From Gavia stellata (taxonomy: Eukaryota > Chordata > Aves > Gaviiformes > Gaviidae), in NCBI RefSeq assembly GCF_030936135.1, contig NC_082619.1, positions 7,877,208 to 7,941,207 of the forward strand: DNA of 64,000 nucleotides, in the 5' to 3' direction. The notes under the pieces are model-generated. The model saw nothing but the letters and a program-made list of their open reading frames with translations. It did no database searches and was not told where the DNA came from. The position numbers and the translations under genes are program-made. Positions 54,086-64,000 of the stretch are shown one piece after another; position 1 is the stretch's first letter; each line of letters begins with the position of its first letter.

Positions 54086-54400
54086 AGAAGCTGCCGCCGG
54101 CCGCGCCGCGCACCGCACTGACCCAGCCTTTGCCTGTGAAGCAGAAATATTTTGGGGGGTTGGGGTTTTTTTGTTGGGTGGTTGATTTTTTTTTGGGGGG
54201 GGGGGGTGTTTTATTTTTGTTTTATACCGTTTGTAAGCGCAGGCAGCAGTGGGGTGTCCCTGCCCATCCCTGCCTGCCAGGGGGTGATTTTTATATACAC
54301 ACGGAGCAGTCGCCAAATCAGAAATAACGGCTTTGACCGGGGGTTGATTGATGGGGAATTACAAATAATAATAATAATTAAAAAAAAAAAAAAAAAAAGA
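54086..54400 (+). other. STT3A 3' UTR and A-tract
   Basis: The stop codon is followed by about 300 nt. ATTAAA at 54377-54382 is embedded in an AATAATAATAATT run leading into an uninterrupted A-tract ending near 54399, a plausible poly(A) region. Confidence 0.55.
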
Positions 54401-54555
54401 AGCTATTTTAGTGGGGGTGGTTTTTTCCCCCCACCCCATTCTGGTGGGGTTTTTCCCCGGCTGGAGCCCGGGGGAGGGATTTTGGGGGCGTTTTGCTGCT
54501 TTTAAATCGATTTGGGTGAAAATCTGGATCTCGGCTGGGGGGCGGAGCCGGGTGA

Positions 54556-54720
54556 GGGCGGGGGCGGGGCCAGCGCCCGCCCGGGGCGGGGCCAGCGCCC
54601 GCCCGGGGCGGGGCCAGCGCCCGCCCGGGGCGGGGCCAGCCCGGGGGCGGGGCTGGGTTAGCCGGGGGCGGGGCCAGCCCGGGGCGGGACCAGCGGGGGC
54701 GGGGCCAGATCAGGCAGGGG
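54556..54720. repeat. Tandem GC-box units in the CHEK1 promoter
   Basis: GCCCGGGGCGGGGCCAGC recurs as tandem units (four close copies at about 54560-54645, then looser ones), each with an Sp1-type GGGGCGGGGC. Confidence 0.85.
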
Positions 54721-54839
54721 GCGGGGCCCGGCCCGCAGCGGCTTGCGCGCGCAGGGCGGGGCGGAGCGCGGTGGCGCCGGCGGGAAAGGGCAGCGTGGCG
54801 GGAGCGGGGCCGGACCCGGGCGCGGGGCCGGGCCCGGGG
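54720..54839 (+). promoter_or_regulatory. CHEK1 core promoter with E2F site
   Basis: GGCGGGAAA at 54779-54787, about 53 bp upstream of the start codon, matches an E2F site. CHEK1 is a known E2F/cell-cycle gene in mammals. No TATA box is seen. Confidence 0.6.
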
Positions 54840-62514
<7,675 letters not shown>

Positions 62515-62538
62515 GCCCCCTGCACCCCACCCGCCTCC

Positions 62539-62569
<31 letters not shown>

Positions 62570-62680
62570 GGCGGGGCTCCCGCGGCAGCACCCGAACGCC
62601 GTGAAGGTGGCCGACCGCGCGCGCGCGCCCTTCGGATTTTAAAGGTTCAATAAAGCCCTTGGGGGGGGACGACAGAGCGA
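62515..62680 (+). terminator. CHEK1 3' UTR with poly(A) signal
   Basis: AATAAA at 62649-62654 lies 135 nt after the stop codon and is followed by a G-run. The short 3' UTR begins with a (CTC/TTC)n pyrimidine tract. Confidence 0.8.
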
Positions 62681-64000
62681 CGCCGCTTGCTGCAAGGGAG
62701 AGGTTGCGACGGGTCCCATCCTGCCGCGGCCGACGGAGGGTGCTGGCCTGGCCTGATGGGTGCATCCAGCTTTTTGCCTCGTTACCCCGATTAACGCCGC
62801 TCGGTTCAGCCCCGCCCCCTCACCCGCAGCAGCGTTTTGCCCCAAACCCTGGGATTTGCCACCAAAAATCCTCGCCGGGGATGCAGGGGGGCTGCTCTGC
62901 ATCGGTGCGGTGTAACCCATTGTATTCCATATTTTTGGGGGTGCGGGGTTGGATGCCAGACAGGATTTCTTTTTATAATCTGGAGGGGGTGGATCTCGAC
63001 GAGCATGGGGCTCGTTCACTCTGAAACCTACTGATGCCGTTCTCGCTGAAACCTGCTGATGCCGTTCACTCTGAAACCTACTGATGGCGCAGCATCGCTC
63101 AGCCAATGTAAATCCCACTCCAGGATCTCTGCCAAGCCGTGCAGTCCTAAACCAGCCTGTTACACCCCCCTCACCGAGGTTTAGGGGCTGCCCCCCCCAC
63201 CCCGCTGCCCCCCCTTCCTGCCAGCTGCCCTCATTTTCCAGCCTCTCTAATTGCTTTTCGGAAGGGCTAACGAGGGGAGAGCTGCCAGGGGTTGTTAGCG
63301 CTGGAGCGAGAGAGGAGAGCCGGGGATTAACCCCTTCCCCCCGCAAAAGAAGAGCATCACCCCCCCCCCCCAAAAAAAACCCACCCCAGGGTGCAAACCC
63401 TGAGACGTCTCCGCAATTTCTCCCCGAAGCTTCACCAGCGTTTAATTATCGGGGTGAAAAACGCTCTTTTCACTGTTTTCCCCTTTTTTTATATATATTT
63501 TTTTTAATATCCCTTTCCCCGGCTTTTTGGGGTTTTTTTCCGGTGGGAATCTCCCCACCCCCCCCCCGCCCCCCTTCGGAGACGCAATTAGCGGCGATTT
63601 TTTAATTGCATATTTATATTGCAGCCGGGGAGCGAGACCCCGGCAGCGGGCGAGGGGGAAGCAGGAAGACGCCGCCTCCGACCTTGTTTTGCTTTTCAGC
63701 CGGGATTAAGCGCTTTTAATTGTCCCGGAGATCCCAGATTGCGGCCGGGGAGGATAATTAGGCTGAATACAGGGTTTTCTGGTTCACTCCCCCCAGGAAT
63801 TTATATTTTTAAGGGGGGAAAAAAAAAAATAGAAAAGCTTTGGGAATGCCTTGGGAATTAAGGTTTTTGAGGGGGGTTGCGAGGCTGGACACAATTCGTT
63901 GCATGAGTGGGTTTCGCTTTTGCAGGCTGCGAGGGAAATGCCTCCCCTTTAGCAACACGTTATTTTTTCACCTATTACCTGCTGGAAATAGGTTATTTGG
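62681..64000. other. Region downstream of CHEK1
   Basis: I recognise no gene here. It contains a three-copy 25-bp repeat (63014-63088), C-runs, and AT-rich patches with ATTTATATTGCAG near 63610. Open frames are short or composed of low-complexity sequence. Confidence 0.5.
63014..63088. repeat. Three-copy 25-bp tandem repeat
   Basis: CTGAAACCTACTGATGCCG recurs with a 25-bp period (CTGAAACCT at 63021, 63046 and 63071) with few differences. Confidence 0.85.

Overview
This is vertebrate nuclear DNA. Very high GC with CpG islands, short introns, dense genes and many GC-rich minisatellites suggest a bird, probably a microchromosome. The genes match the neighbourhood I know from human 11q24.2. An intact (6-4) photolyase excludes placental mammals. 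I cannot name the species, and another sauropsid is possible. I found no recognisable CR1, LTR or other mobile element.

Layout: DCPS (minus, first two coding exons only, running off the left edge); TIRAP (minus); a (6-4) photolyase of the CRY5 type (plus); FAM118B (plus); SRPRA (minus, convergent with FAM118B); FOXRED1 (plus, head-to-head with SRPRA across about 207 bp); EI24 (plus); STT3A (plus); CHEK1 (plus). Beyond CHEK1 there is about 1.5 kb with no recognised gene. I built exon models by hand from splice sites, reading phase and remembered family sequences. The coding lengths close in frame: TIRAP 218 aa, photolyase 524, FAM118B 346, SRPRA 644, EI24 348, STT3A 705 and CHEK1 476. The exception is FOXRED1, which carries two single-base frame breaks as written.

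The genes are housekeeping or stress genes with no single shared pathway: mRNA cap scavenging (DCPS), TLR signalling (TIRAP), UV repair (photolyase), DNA-damage checkpoint (CHEK1), p53-linked ER/autophagy protein (EI24), ER targeting and N-glycosylation (SRPRA, STT3A), and complex I assembly (FOXRED1).

The most striking non-gene structure is the minisatellites. They fill intron 1 of SRPRA, FOXRED1, EI24 and STT3A, always G-rich on the coding strand. They also fill FOXRED1 introns 5 and 8, STT3A intron 14, and CHEK1 introns 1, 5, 8, 9 and 11. Most very long open frames in the window, including one of 776 codons, are by-products of these repeats. I saw no new enzymatic or defence system. The best leads are the retained photolyase, the repeat architecture, the FOXRED1 frame breaks and the upstream-ORF arrangements of EI24 and STT3A.
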